Below, piece by piece: positions 45,468 through 53,721 of a DNA stretch of 64,000 bases (the first letter of the stretch is position 1; every line of letters begins with the position of its first letter). The notes beneath the pieces were generated by a model that was given only the letters and a program-made list of their open reading frames with translations, was not told the DNA's origin and did no database searches. A program made the position numbers and the translations under genes. The DNA is taken from IMG/VR virus record IMGVR_UViG_3300042691_035814, positions 36,148 to 100,147 of that record, one strand, 5' to 3'. The DNA is from a virus.

Positions 45468-45592
45468 TTATGTTTTTTATTTCTATGTTTATTTTCTTAT
45501 CCATTTTCTGTTGGGTATGGGTTAGTATTATACAGAACACAATCAACAACAAGAAGGAATACCGTGAATTTTTGGACACTTTTATAAAGTAA
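45464..45592 (+). CDS. Very small membrane protein
   Basis: 42 residues with one hydrophobic segment (about 1-23) and a charged tail. It overlaps the stop of the methyltransferase by 4 nt (ATGA). Confidence 0.4.
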   Translation: MIMFFISMFIFLSIFCWVWVSIIQNTINNKKEYREFLDTFIK

Positions 45593-45596
45593 AAAG

Positions 45597-45604
45597 ATAT
45601 TTAT
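45597..45604 (+). promoter_or_regulatory. ATATTTAT motif, 12 nt upstream of a start
   Basis: Recurring motif before the exported NlpC/P60 gene at 45617. Confidence 0.5.
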
Positions 45605-45616
45605 ATTAAAAACTTT

Positions 45617-46048
45617 ATGAAAAGATTCATCTTTTTGCTGTGCATATTATTTTCCACTGTTAGTTATGGACAATATAATCCTAAGTTTTCTTCTTTTATG
45701 AATAAATGGATTGGTGTCCCGTATAAATTTGGGGGAAGTACTATCAAGGGTATTGATTGTTCTAAATTAACCCAAAGATTTTATAAAGACGTTTTTCATG
45801 TTATTATACCTGGAACTGCACCAAAACAATACAGATTTATGGGCAAGGTTCGTTTAAAAAATATGACAGAGGGTGATATAATTTTTTTTAAAAGTAAATT
45901 AAGTCCTAGTGGGTGGCATTGTGGAATTTATTTAGGAAACGACCAATTTTTACATGCCCCAAGAAGAGGTGATAGAGTTAAAATAAGTTCTTTGGACGAA
46001 AACAATTACAGAAAAAACATAATTGGTGGGGGTAGGGTAAAAATGTAA
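45617..46048 (+). CDS. Exported NlpC/P60 peptidoglycan endopeptidase
   Basis: 143 residues. A signal peptide of about 19 residues (ending VSYGQ) is followed by the NlpC/P60 fold: Cys48 in GIDCSK, His101 in SGWHCGIYLG and a possible third polar residue His113 in FLHAP. Family members cut D-Glu-meso-DAP bonds in peptidoglycan stems. Since it has a Sec-type signal, it would act in the periplasm without a holin, in lysis or wall remodelling. Confidence 0.85.
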   Translation: MKRFIFLLCILFSTVSYGQYNPKFSSFMNKWIGVPYKFGGSTIKGIDCSKLTQRFYKDVFHVIIPGTAPKQYRFMGKVRLKNMTEGDIIFFKSKLSPSGWHCGIYLGNDQFLHAPRRGDRVKISSLDENNYRKNIIGGGRVKM

Positions 46049-46077
46049 AATGTTCGGATTTAAATAGAAATTTAAGG

Positions 46078-46085
46078 ATATTTAT
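46078..46085 (+). promoter_or_regulatory. ATATTTAT motif, 6 nt upstream of a start
   Basis: Recurring motif before the modular wall hydrolase at 46092. Confidence 0.5.
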
Positions 46086-46091
46086 AATAAT

Positions 46092-47579
46092 ATGAAAAAG
46101 ACTCTTAAAGAAGACTTAGAAAGAATCCATGGGTTAACCTATGGTAAAAAGGTTCTAAACGAATCGTTTATAGATAATATCTTAAATAAGGTCGGGTTAT
46201 CAGGTAAAGATGATATCAAAAAAGTGGATGACCCTAAGAAGGCGGATTTAGTTACTACCGATGTACAACAATTCTTTGATAACATCAAAAATGCAGCAGA
46301 TGGTGGTGGATTATCTCAACAAGGACAAGGTTCAATGACTTACCAAAAAGAGGTTGAATCAATGCAAATTGGTTTAATGATGCTGGGTTATGAATTACCT
46401 AAACATGGTGTCGATGGACTATTTGGACCTGAGACAGCGTCAGCGGTTGAAAAATTCAAATCCGATAACAATATCAAAGACAATGTAAATGAAAGTGCAG
46501 AAGCAATAAGACAAATTGCAATTGGTCAATATGGTTGGAAAGAGAAGTCAGGACAGTTATCTGGTGGAGGTGAAATCAGTAGTGATCTTTCAAAAATAGT
46601 TAATGAGCTTATTGCCGAATTTAATGAAAAGTATCCTGAATGTGTAGGTACATTCACTTCAGGTAATGATCAATTTCACCAAAACATAACAAGTTATACT
46701 AGTTTACACACAAAAGGACTTGCTGTTGACCTTACCTTACCTTCAAGCTGTCATAGTTCATTTATTGAATTATTAAAACAATATAAAAGTAAGTACAATG
46801 GTTTCAGTTTTATAGATGAATATACAAACCCAACAAAATTGGCTACCGGAGGACATTTTCATGTTTCATATCGTAAAGGTAAACCTGAAGGTGGTGGAAA
46901 ATCGTCAGGTGGAAGTGGTTCAGTAAGTGTACGAAATATTAAAGCGACACCTGAAATGTTAACTAAACTTTTGGAATTATTAAAACAAAAGGGAGTTACT
47001 TCAGAAGATTTAAAAAAGTATATTGATAGTATAACCACAGGTGGTGGAGCGGCGTTTAGTGATTTAGATTTAACAACTGACGAAGGGTTTAAAACATATG
47101 CAGAAATATGTCAAAAATTTATAAATAATCGTCAACCTAATTTATTGGGAATCACTGGTGAAATGATGGCTAAAGGTGCGAGAGAAGCGTTTGATAAATA
47201 CAAAAGATTTGTTCCCGCTGAATTGGCTTTGGCTCAGTTAGCCGCTGAGGGAGGAATAGGTAACAAAGACCCAAATAGCAGACCAATTAGAACTAAAAAT
47301 CCTTTTAATGTTGGAAACACTGATAGTGGAGCCAACATTGAACATGGTCAAGTTCAATCAGGGATAAACGCGTATTATAATCTTATCGCAAGAAATTATT
47401 TAGGGAAAGGTAAAACCGCAAGTGATTTGATACAGAATTTTGTAAATCATAGTGGAAATAGATACGCGTCAGCAACAGGTTATGAAAGTAGTTTAAATAA
47501 ACTCGCTGGAGAAGCAAATAGAGTTGCTAAGACTGTTTTACCATCAACAACTAGTACAGGAGATACCGGAATGGTTTAA
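46092..47579 (+). CDS. Modular peptidoglycan hydrolase: PG-binding, M15-like peptidase, glucosaminidase-like lysozyme
   Basis: 495 residues. An N-terminal tag-like helix (LKEDLERIHGLTYGKKVLNE) is followed by PG_binding_1 (about 87-122, MQIGLMMLGYEL...VDGLFGPETASAVEKF). Next is an M15-like zinc peptidase (His206-x6-Asp213, then His255-x-His257 in GGHFHV). After a Gly/Ser linker comes a glucosaminidase-like domain (from about 353) with LALAQLAAEGGIG (likely catalytic Glu386) and TKNPFNVGNTDSG. No signal peptide. A virion-associated wall-penetration enzyme is the best fit. The three hydrolase-related domains would bind peptidoglycan, cut peptide and cut glycan. Confidence 0.82.
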   Translation: MKKTLKEDLERIHGLTYGKKVLNESFIDNILNKVGLSGKDDIKKVDDPKKADLVTTDVQQFFDNIKNAADGGGLSQQGQGSMTYQKEVESMQIGLMMLGYELPKHGVDGLFGPETASAVEKFKSDNNIKDNVNESAEAIRQIAIGQYGWKEKSGQLSGGGEISSDLSKIVNELIAEFNEKYPECVGTFTSGNDQFHQNITSYTSLHTKGLAVDLTLPSSCHSSFIELLKQYKSKYNGFSFIDEYTNPTKLATGGHFHVSYRKGKPEGGGKSSGGSGSVSVRNIKATPEMLTKLLELLKQKGVTSEDLKKYIDSITTGGGAAFSDLDLTTDEGFKTYAEICQKFINNRQPNLLGITGEMMAKGAREAFDKYKRFVPAELALAQLAAEGGIGNKDPNSRPIRTKNPFNVGNTDSGANIEHGQVQSGINAYYNLIARNYLGKGKTASDLIQNFVNHSGNRYASATGYESSLNKLAGEANRVAKTVLPSTTSTGDTGMV

Positions 47580-47608
47580 TTTTAAATAATTTATTCCAAA
47601 CTTTTATC

Positions 47609-47616
47609 TATTTATA
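47609..47616 (+). promoter_or_regulatory. TATTTATA motif, 34 nt upstream of a start
   Basis: Weaker and more distant copy of the recurring motif in the 71-nt spacer before the gene at 47651. Confidence 0.3.
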
Positions 47617-47650
47617 TACAATGAACATTTAAAAAAAGAGACATAATATT

Positions 47651-48949
47651 ATGGAAATGAATAAAAAAGAATTATTTAGATTAATCAGAGAAAGTCAATC
47701 AATGGAAGTTGACGAAATGGCTCAGTTACAAACTAGAAAGGGTAAGCCAATTGGTAAAAGAGTAATAATAAAATATCAGAATAAAGTATACATTGGTTGG
47801 AAAGATGAGGTGAGTGTTAAACAAAAACCAATAGAGGGGGCAGTAGTAATTGGTTGGATGATTAATGAAGAACCTGTTTTGTTTACTAATGGTAACGAAA
47901 TTGCTGAGTTTATAAGAGAAAATCCTGAAGAATATCAAGCATTAAAAGAAAAATACGGAGCAAATTTAAGATGGACCAATAAAAAAGCAACTAACTATCA
48001 ACCAAGACCAACAGAACCAATTAAGACACAACCTGTACCTGATGTTGAGGGTGGAGAGGAGAAAAGTTTTAATGTTGCGTATGTCCCAACGGGTGCAAAA
48101 CAAAGTGAACAAGAAACAATTAAAAGAATATTCAACCCAATTATAGAAGCGGAATTTGGTGATACTTCTGAAGGTAAAAGATTTACTCAAGTATTAGCTA
48201 AAAGAAGTATACCTGAAATAAAAGCGGTTGACAGACCGTATTTGGATAAATACACCCCAACATGGACAAATGATAGAATAGAATTTAGAGCACATACATA
48301 TAATTCATATAAATCAGCAGAAGATTTTTTAAAGTCAGTATTGGCTAGAATTAAAGGTGTTGAAACACCTGAAATGAGTACATATTATCTTGCTAGACAA
48401 TTTAATAAAGTTTATAGAAATTGGGAAGAAGATAAAAAAAATCAAGAAAGATATTTAGGTAAAACACCGAAATATGAACTTGATGCATTAGGTCTTTCAC
48501 AAATTAAACTTGATGTTTCATTAAAAATGGTTTTTGAAATTACTGGTGAAAAACGCGGTGACACTTTTATATGGAAAATTAGTATGAGAAATAAATTTGG
48601 TAGAAAATCACCTGAAGAATATTCAATTAACACAAGACTAAAAGATGTTGACTACTCAGTACAATTGAAAGAAGGTGGTATTTTAGACGATAGAAGTGTT
48701 GGTGTAACTAAAACTGTACAACTTGATCCTGAAGAACCGGTAAATGAACAAAAAACAATTATGTCTCAATTACCTGTACAATTAGGATTAAAAGAAGCAA
48801 TTAAAGATTTTAAAAATTTGATTGAATCAATAAGTCCAAACTCAGCATTAAGAATTGCAAACATCAGACAATATGATGTCAAAAAAGGTTTGGATGAATC
48901 AAAAACAAATTTTTTATTTAATAAATTAATGAAAAAATTTAAAAAGTAA
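47651..48949 (+). CDS. Probable tagged virion protein, unknown function
   Basis: 432 residues. The N-terminal tag-like helix MNKKELFRLIRESQSMEVDEMAQ precedes a small beta domain (KRVIIKYQNKVYIGW), a Pro/Thr linker (about 115-135) and a mixed alpha/beta C-terminal region. No catalytic motif. The gene forms a unit with the 48952 gene, 2 nt away. Confidence 0.6.
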   Translation: MEMNKKELFRLIRESQSMEVDEMAQLQTRKGKPIGKRVIIKYQNKVYIGWKDEVSVKQKPIEGAVVIGWMINEEPVLFTNGNEIAEFIRENPEEYQALKEKYGANLRWTNKKATNYQPRPTEPIKTQPVPDVEGGEEKSFNVAYVPTGAKQSEQETIKRIFNPIIEAEFGDTSEGKRFTQVLAKRSIPEIKAVDRPYLDKYTPTWTNDRIEFRAHTYNSYKSAEDFLKSVLARIKGVETPEMSTYYLARQFNKVYRNWEEDKKNQERYLGKTPKYELDALGLSQIKLDVSLKMVFEITGEKRGDTFIWKISMRNKFGRKSPEEYSINTRLKDVDYSVQLKEGGILDDRSVGVTKTVQLDPEEPVNEQKTIMSQLPVQLGLKEAIKDFKNLIESISPNSALRIANIRQYDVKKGLDESKTNFLFNKLMKKFKK

Positions 48950-48951
48950 TT

Positions 48952-49182
48952 ATGTCAAGAGTAATTAAATTAAAACAACAAGATATTGAAAATATCGTAA
49001 AAACTATTCTCGAAGAAGAACAACCAACAGAGTTTGATGACTTTGATACAAAAATTCAACCGGAAGAACTACCTGGAGCTAATGATGAAGAATTAACTTT
49101 AGGTCAGGACAAAGAAGGTAATTTTTATGTTTTTATAAATGCGGATGAACCAAATCCTGATATAGTTTTAAAAACAGATTAA
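48952..49182 (+). CDS. Small acidic protein with N-terminal tag
   Basis: 76 residues. Starts SRVIKLKQQDIENIVKTILEEEQ, matching the recurring tag, then an acidic tail with GNFYVFINADEPNPDIVL. Likely virion-associated. Confidence 0.6.
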   Translation: MSRVIKLKQQDIENIVKTILEEEQPTEFDDFDTKIQPEELPGANDEELTLGQDKEGNFYVFINADEPNPDIVLKTD

Positions 49183-49183
49183 T

Positions 49184-49477
49184 ATGAATCCGATAAAAAC
49201 TATAATAGCATTATTTTTAATGGTTGGGGCACCCGCACCAATTGTTTCTGTAAGTTTTTTCGATAGTGAACACAGAGTAATATTAGCACCAATCGCAATT
49301 CTTTCCGCATTTATCGGTACAGGATTAATGTTTGGGTTTACTAATTTTAGAACAAGACCTAAACACATTGGTAATTTCGATAAAGACAACATAAAACCTG
49401 ACATCAATCAAACATGGATGGTTTTCTTTATTACATTGGTAATCAATCTGTTTTTCGCTAATCTTTGTGGTAACTAA
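49184..49477 (+). CDS. Small membrane protein
   Basis: 97 residues with three hydrophobic segments (about 5-24, 33-52 and 76-94). It follows the previous stop by 1 nt. No known family. Confidence 0.6.
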   Translation: MNPIKTIIALFLMVGAPAPIVSVSFFDSEHRVILAPIAILSAFIGTGLMFGFTNFRTRPKHIGNFDKDNIKPDINQTWMVFFITLVINLFFANLCGN

Positions 49478-49501
49478 TTAAAGTTATTAATATATTATTA
49501 T

Positions 49502-49532
49502 ATCCCCAACAAAATGTTTGGGGATTTTTTTT
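49502..49532 (+). terminator. Rho-independent terminator
   Basis: ATCCCCAA / TTGGGGAT stem with an 8-nt loop followed by eight T residues. It ends the block that starts near 45.6 kb. Confidence 0.9.
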
Positions 49533-49559
49533 GTTTATAATATTTTTTTATTAACTTTG
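49530..49559 (+). promoter_or_regulatory. Host-type Bacteroidota promoter TTTG-N18-TAACTTTG
   Basis: TTTG at 49530-49533 and TAACTTTG at 49552-49559 with an 18-nt spacer match the Bacteroidota consensus (-33 TTTG, -7 TAnnTTTG). It begins within the terminator T-tract and lies 15 nt before the start at 49575, so host RNA polymerase could transcribe this gene early. Confidence 0.7.
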
Positions 49560-49574
49560 TGAAAATAAATTTTT

Positions 49575-50120
49575 ATGAAGACATTAATTGTACATCCTAA
49601 GGATGAATCAACAAGTTTTTTGGATATTGTTTATAACCCAATACCAGATAAAACTGTAATCACTGGTGGAATTAGTAAACAAGAATTACATGAACTTATT
49701 GAGTCACACGATAGAGTTATGATGATGGGTCACGGTTCTCCGAGTGGTTTATTTTCCGTGGGACAATTCTCAAAAACACATGGATTTATTATAGATAGAG
49801 AAACTGTCTCGTTATTAGAACAAAAAGATAATAGTGTCTTTATTTGGTGTAATGCAGATCAATTCGTTAACCGTTACCAACTTAAAGGATTTTATTCGGG
49901 TATGTTTATATCGGAGGTAGGTGAAGCGATGTATTGTGGGTTACCCGGAACAAAACAGACAGTAGTTGATGAATCTAATTATGGTTTTTGTAATATCATT
50001 TCAAATTATATAAATGATGATTGTAAATTAATATACGAAAACGTAAAAAAGGAATATGGACTTATTGCCGAAAACAATCCTGTTGCACAGTACAATAACA
50101 AGAGATTATATCTTTCTTAG
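49575..50120 (+). CDS. Hypothetical protein with caspase-like (clan CD) His/Cys pattern
   Basis: 181 residues. RVMMMGHGSPSG (strand then HG, His53) and SVFIWCNADQF (strand then Cys92) resemble the hhhhHG and hhhhxC catalytic blocks of clan CD cysteine peptidases (caspase/gingipain/CHAT-like). No signal peptide. It is the only gene in the window with an almost perfect host promoter, so early expression is likely. If active it could cleave a host protein; this is an inference from two motifs. Alternatives are a Rossmann-like fold with chance His and Cys. Confidence 0.5.
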   Translation: MKTLIVHPKDESTSFLDIVYNPIPDKTVITGGISKQELHELIESHDRVMMMGHGSPSGLFSVGQFSKTHGFIIDRETVSLLEQKDNSVFIWCNADQFVNRYQLKGFYSGMFISEVGEAMYCGLPGTKQTVVDESNYGFCNIISNYINDDCKLIYENVKKEYGLIAENNPVAQYNNKRLYLS

Positions 50121-50123
50121 ACG

Positions 50124-50131
50124 ATATTTAT
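50124..50131 (+). promoter_or_regulatory. ATATTTAT motif, 5 nt upstream of a start
   Basis: Recurring motif in the 16-nt gap before the OmpA-like gene at 50137. Confidence 0.5.
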
Positions 50132-50136
50132 AGTTA

Positions 50137-51378
50137 ATGAGAAAGATAATTATCACTGAAAGTCAGTTTAAAACAGTAATTGATAAATTTATAAACGAGG
50201 CGACATACGGTTCACCAAAAGAAGAAAGAGACGAAATTGAGTATAATATAAATAAATCATTTTCTTCGGGACAATATAAAATTAAAGACAGTAACGAGAT
50301 TGATAACGCAATTTTAGATTTTCAAAAAAGAATGTCTCCAACTGGTAGTTATGTAATTGAGATAATTTCATCTGAATCAAAAGTACCTAATCGTGGAGGA
50401 TTAAAACCTGGTGAATTATCACTTAAAAGAGCCGAAGAAATTAAACGTTATATAGATTCAAAAGGGTTAAACAATATTCAGACAAAAGTAACGTCATTAG
50501 GAGCCCAAGGACCTGAGTGGGAACCTTCAAAAGGTGCGTTTTTTCAAGGTTATACTGATAATCAGTATGTCAGATTGAAGTTATTGGGTAGTAGTCCGAA
50601 AGATAACCCTTGTTTAGTTGATTTACAAATTATTGTTGATTACAAAGGTTCGCAAGGTGTTACATATCCATATCATCAATGTGATGAAGCGTTGTTTAAA
50701 ATGTTCGCGAACGGAGTACCAGTAAAACTTGATGGTGGTGGTGGGGATGTCATAAATTTAAATAATCAATCTGATGGAGGTCCAAGAATTGTTAATTTAA
50801 AAATAAGTGGTGATGATGTTTCACAAATACTAAAAACACAAAAGGATAAAATTAATTTTACGTTACAATGTTTCACGGATACTGAAGGTGGTTGTCATAG
50901 TGATCCGTTACACATAACTATAAAAAATAATAAAGGTAAAATTTTATTAAACCCAACATTTATTACTATAGGTAAAAGAATGAAATTTGGTCAGTGGTTA
51001 AATCTTATGGTAACTGATTCATGTGGTGTTCCAATATCATATAATGAAGCGTCTAATGCTGAAATACAAAACCCTGATGAAAAGTTTTTATCAGATTATA
51101 AAAAATCAAAAGAAAAAATAAAATTGGTGTCAAGTGATAAAAAAGGTGAAATGTACACATCTGAAAGTTTGGCAATAATTTTTGCTTTAGTTATTGATGG
51201 AATTATCAGAATTCCAAAAGATTCTATTCAGAAATATTCCCAACAAATAAATGCATTTAATAATAAACCTTGGCAATATTTAGTTGATTTATGGGAAATA
51301 AGTGATAAACAAATGAAAGAAATTGAAAATATAACTAAAAATTTAAAATCAAATCAAAATATGATTGCAACAAAATAA
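50137..51378 (+). CDS. Tagged protein with OmpA-like peptidoglycan-binding region
   Basis: 413 residues. The tag RKIIITESQFKTVIDKFINEA is followed by a domain with YVIEIISSESKVPNRGG and LSLKRAEEIKRYIDSKGL...VTSLGAQGP (about 75-130), the OmpA_C-type pattern that binds peptidoglycan. The C-terminal 250 residues hold further beta-rich parts and a helical end. No signal peptide, so a virion protein contacting the wall is more plausible than an outer-membrane protein. Confidence 0.65.
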   Translation: MRKIIITESQFKTVIDKFINEATYGSPKEERDEIEYNINKSFSSGQYKIKDSNEIDNAILDFQKRMSPTGSYVIEIISSESKVPNRGGLKPGELSLKRAEEIKRYIDSKGLNNIQTKVTSLGAQGPEWEPSKGAFFQGYTDNQYVRLKLLGSSPKDNPCLVDLQIIVDYKGSQGVTYPYHQCDEALFKMFANGVPVKLDGGGGDVINLNNQSDGGPRIVNLKISGDDVSQILKTQKDKINFTLQCFTDTEGGCHSDPLHITIKNNKGKILLNPTFITIGKRMKFGQWLNLMVTDSCGVPISYNEASNAEIQNPDEKFLSDYKKSKEKIKLVSSDKKGEMYTSESLAIIFALVIDGIIRIPKDSIQKYSQQINAFNNKPWQYLVDLWEISDKQMKEIENITKNLKSNQNMIATK

Positions 51379-51402
51379 AAAATGAAATAGTTTTTTTTAC
51401 AA

Positions 51403-51439
51403 AAAAAAAGTGTTATAATTTATACATAACACTTTTTTT
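51403..51439. terminator. Bidirectional hairpin terminator
   Basis: AAAAAAAGTGTTAT / ATAACACTTTTTTT arms around a 9-nt loop: a long stem with T-tracts on both strands. The next start (51440) directly follows the T-tract, so that gene would need its own promoter in this hairpin or read-through. Confidence 0.75.
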
Positions 51440-51565
51440 ATGCAATTTAAATTAGGAAAAAAATTAAGTATTTCACTTCAAGTGATGTGGTTTTTATTAA
51501 AAGTATCTGTTGGATTGATGGCGTTGACCTACATAATCTATAGAATAAACGAATTTGTAAATTAA
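51440..51565 (+). CDS. Very small single-helix membrane protein
   Basis: 41 residues with one transmembrane segment (about 14-34) and basic N-terminus. It lies directly before the endolysin gene, so a lysis role is possible. Confidence 0.4.
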   Translation: MQFKLGKKLSISLQVMWFLLKVSVGLMALTYIIYRINEFVN

Positions 51566-51572
51566 TTTAATT

Positions 51573-51989
51573 ATGGTAACTTCAGCACAATGTTTAAAAA
51601 AGTATGGTAATCCTGAATTGGAAAAAAGTATGGTTGTTTGGGATGTACCTACAGAATTGGAAATCGGTATGATTCCGAAGAAAATCTATTGTAATAAAGA
51701 TATGGTTAAACCATTGAGTACCGCATTCAAAAATCTAATTGATACCGGTAAAGTTAAAGAACTAAAAACTTGGGACGGATGTTTTAACATTCGAAAGAAG
51801 AGAGGTTTATCAAGTATGTCGTTACACTCATGGGGAATTGCAATTGACGTGAACGCTGCGTGGAATGGTCTTAATAAAGAACCGGTATTAAGTGCTGGGT
51901 TTGTGAAATGTTTTACCGATGCTGGTTTTGAATGGGGTGGAACATGGAAAAGGAAGGACGGAATGCATTTTCAATTATCATCAATTTAA
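51573..51989 (+). CDS. M15-family peptidase, probable endolysin
   Basis: 138 residues. VanY/L-Ala-D-Glu peptidase type: zinc ligands His85 (SLHSWG) and Asp92 (AIDVN), later His132 (GMHFQL). The His-x6-Asp spacing equals that in the modular hydrolase at 46092. No signal peptide, so it needs a holin; a holin-like gene follows. Confidence 0.88.
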   Translation: MVTSAQCLKKYGNPELEKSMVVWDVPTELEIGMIPKKIYCNKDMVKPLSTAFKNLIDTGKVKELKTWDGCFNIRKKRGLSSMSLHSWGIAIDVNAAWNGLNKEPVLSAGFVKCFTDAGFEWGGTWKRKDGMHFQLSSI

Positions 51990-51995
51990 TAACAC

Positions 51996-52157
51996 ATGGA
52001 AAAGAAAGAATCAAAAACATCTAAACATTTTTGGTTTAGTATGATTAAATCATTTTTACGTATAGTCGGTTGTTTTGTACTGGCATATCATGATTTTGTC
52101 GGTGCTGCAATATTATTAGGTGTTGCAGAAATTTTAGGTATTGTTGAAGAACTTTAA
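51996..52157 (+). CDS. Holin-like small membrane protein
   Basis: 53 residues. Charged start (EKKESKTSK), then FWFSMIKSFLRIVGCFVLAYHDFVGAAILLGVAEILGIVEEL with two hydrophobic helices. As I recall, small proteins ending AEILGI.EEL are common next to endolysins in Bacteroidota phages and prophages. Located 6 nt after the endolysin stop. Confidence 0.55.
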   Translation: MEKKESKTSKHFWFSMIKSFLRIVGCFVLAYHDFVGAAILLGVAEILGIVEEL

Positions 52158-52167
52158 AAAAATTAAC

Positions 52168-52461
52168 ATGTTTAAAAAATTTTACAACTACCTTATTGAA
52201 TTCAAAAGAGAATTTTTAATTGTTACTTTAACATTATTCTCAATTTCAATGAGTCTTTTTTATTTTAATGGTAAAGACAATATTGATAGATGTCATAAAC
52301 AATTAAAACAAAAAGAGGAGATAATATTTTTATTACAGGATTCCATTTATGTTATGCAACTACAACACATGAGAATGGGAATCGCAATTGATATATTGTT
52401 AGAAGAAAATCCTGAAATAGAAGATAGGTACAACGAGATTTATAATCACGAAACAGAATAA
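52168..52461 (+). CDS. Membrane-anchored coiled-coil protein, possible spanin
   Basis: 97 residues from the ATG at 52168 (27 nt inside the longest reading frame, where the upstream part overlaps the holin-like gene). One N-terminal helix (about 16-33) then a coiled coil. The third gene of the endolysin cassette. Confidence 0.55.
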   Translation: MFKKFYNYLIEFKREFLIVTLTLFSISMSLFYFNGKDNIDRCHKQLKQKEEIIFLLQDSIYVMQLQHMRMGIAIDILLEENPEIEDRYNEIYNHETE

Positions 52462-52464
52462 CAA

Positions 52465-52977
52465 ATGAATATCGAATTAAAAATATCAATTTTAATTGCC
52501 ATCATTACCGGCATAAAATGGGTATACGAGTATACTAAACAACTTCAATGGGAAAAAAATAAATACCTAGTTGACAGATTAGATTTATTTAAGAGTAAAG
52601 AACATGTAAAGATTACTCACAAATTATTAGATTGGAATAATGTGACAGTTAACATAAACGGTAACGATGTAAAAGTAGATGATGAAACATTATACGAAGC
52701 ATTATATCCTCACAATGTAAAACATAAATTTACCACGTTAGAATCTGATTTAAGAACATTGTTCGATAACTACTTTGATGATTTAACTGAGTTATTGATA
52801 TTAAGTGATATGGGACTTGTAGATGATGTGAATTTGGAAAAGTATATGAAATACTGGTTTGATATTTTAAGAGGTAAATCAGGAAAAAAAGAGTTAAGAT
52901 TAATAAACCAAATTCATAACTACTTGGAACACTATGGTTATGAAGATTTATATTATTATTTAAATTTTAAAAACTAA
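52465..52977 (+). CDS. Membrane-anchored hypothetical protein
   Basis: 170 residues. N-terminal hydrophobic segment (about 5-21) and a helical cytoplasmic or periplasmic body of charged residues; similar in layout to DUF4760 proteins, but the match is weak. Confidence 0.5.
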   Translation: MNIELKISILIAIITGIKWVYEYTKQLQWEKNKYLVDRLDLFKSKEHVKITHKLLDWNNVTVNINGNDVKVDDETLYEALYPHNVKHKFTTLESDLRTLFDNYFDDLTELLILSDMGLVDDVNLEKYMKYWFDILRGKSGKKELRLINQIHNYLEHYGYEDLYYYLNFKN

Positions 52978-52982
52978 AAAAT

Positions 52983-53309
52983 ATGTCAGAAAAAAGAATT
53001 TTTAATGTGGGTTACATTGAATACCCAAACACTACATTGATTTACGATTCAGTTGAAATCGACGCATCAAATTATCCTGAATTAGAAGGGAAAACAGATG
53101 ATGAGGTTATTGAATACATTAAAGAAAATGCTTGGGAAATGAATCCAACTAATCCGGATGTTTATGATTCTCTTGGTGAAGAACTTAGTGATCAAGACAT
53201 TATTAGAGAAAAAATTCCACATGTTGATTCCGAGGTATGGGCTGAAGTTTCTTCTAGCGATAATAACACAGAAGTTAATGAAGAAGAAGACAATGATGAT
53301 GACGAATAA
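52983..53309 (+). CDS. Acidic hypothetical protein
   Basis: 108 residues with a strongly acidic C-terminus (EEEDNDDDE). Contains a tidy mixed domain (VEIDASNYPELEGKTDDEVIEYIKENAW). Function unknown. Confidence 0.6.
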   Translation: MSEKRIFNVGYIEYPNTTLIYDSVEIDASNYPELEGKTDDEVIEYIKENAWEMNPTNPDVYDSLGEELSDQDIIREKIPHVDSEVWAEVSSSDNNTEVNEEEDNDDDE

Positions 53310-53310
53310 A

Positions 53311-53721
53311 ATGATTAAATTACTTTTTCTTTTTATATCAATAACATCAAATTCTTTTTCACAAGGAGTTACTCTAAAAGGACATGTGATTAGAAAAGAT
53401 TATTGTCAATTCTCTGATTTAGGTGGGTATGTTGTCAAAAAGTATAATAAAGTTTATGACACTTATTTTAAACTAACTGACTACGAACTTTCTTTCAAAG
53501 GAAGAATAAGAGGGACTTACAAATTATCGGACAAACAAGTTGAGAATAGTAATGAAGGAATTATTATTCACTACTATGGGACAAATAACCGTAACCTTTA
53601 TATAGTTGGCGTAAGAGAATGTGACAACAAAATTCAAGTTGCATTATTTCCTACTGATGGAAGTTCTGAGTTTCTTCAATACACAATAAAATTATATCAA
53701 CCGAACACTTATAAAAAATGA
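53311..53721 (+). CDS. Exported hypothetical protein
   Basis: 136 residues from the ATG one base after the previous stop. A signal peptide ends near residue 17 (ITSNSFSQ), followed by a beta-rich domain with two Cys. The longer frame upstream overlaps the previous gene and lacks a signal peptide. Confidence 0.65.
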   Translation: MIKLLFLFISITSNSFSQGVTLKGHVIRKDYCQFSDLGGYVVKKYNKVYDTYFKLTDYELSFKGRIRGTYKLSDKQVENSNEGIIIHYYGTNNRNLYIVGVRECDNKIQVALFPTDGSSEFLQYTIKLYQPNTYKK

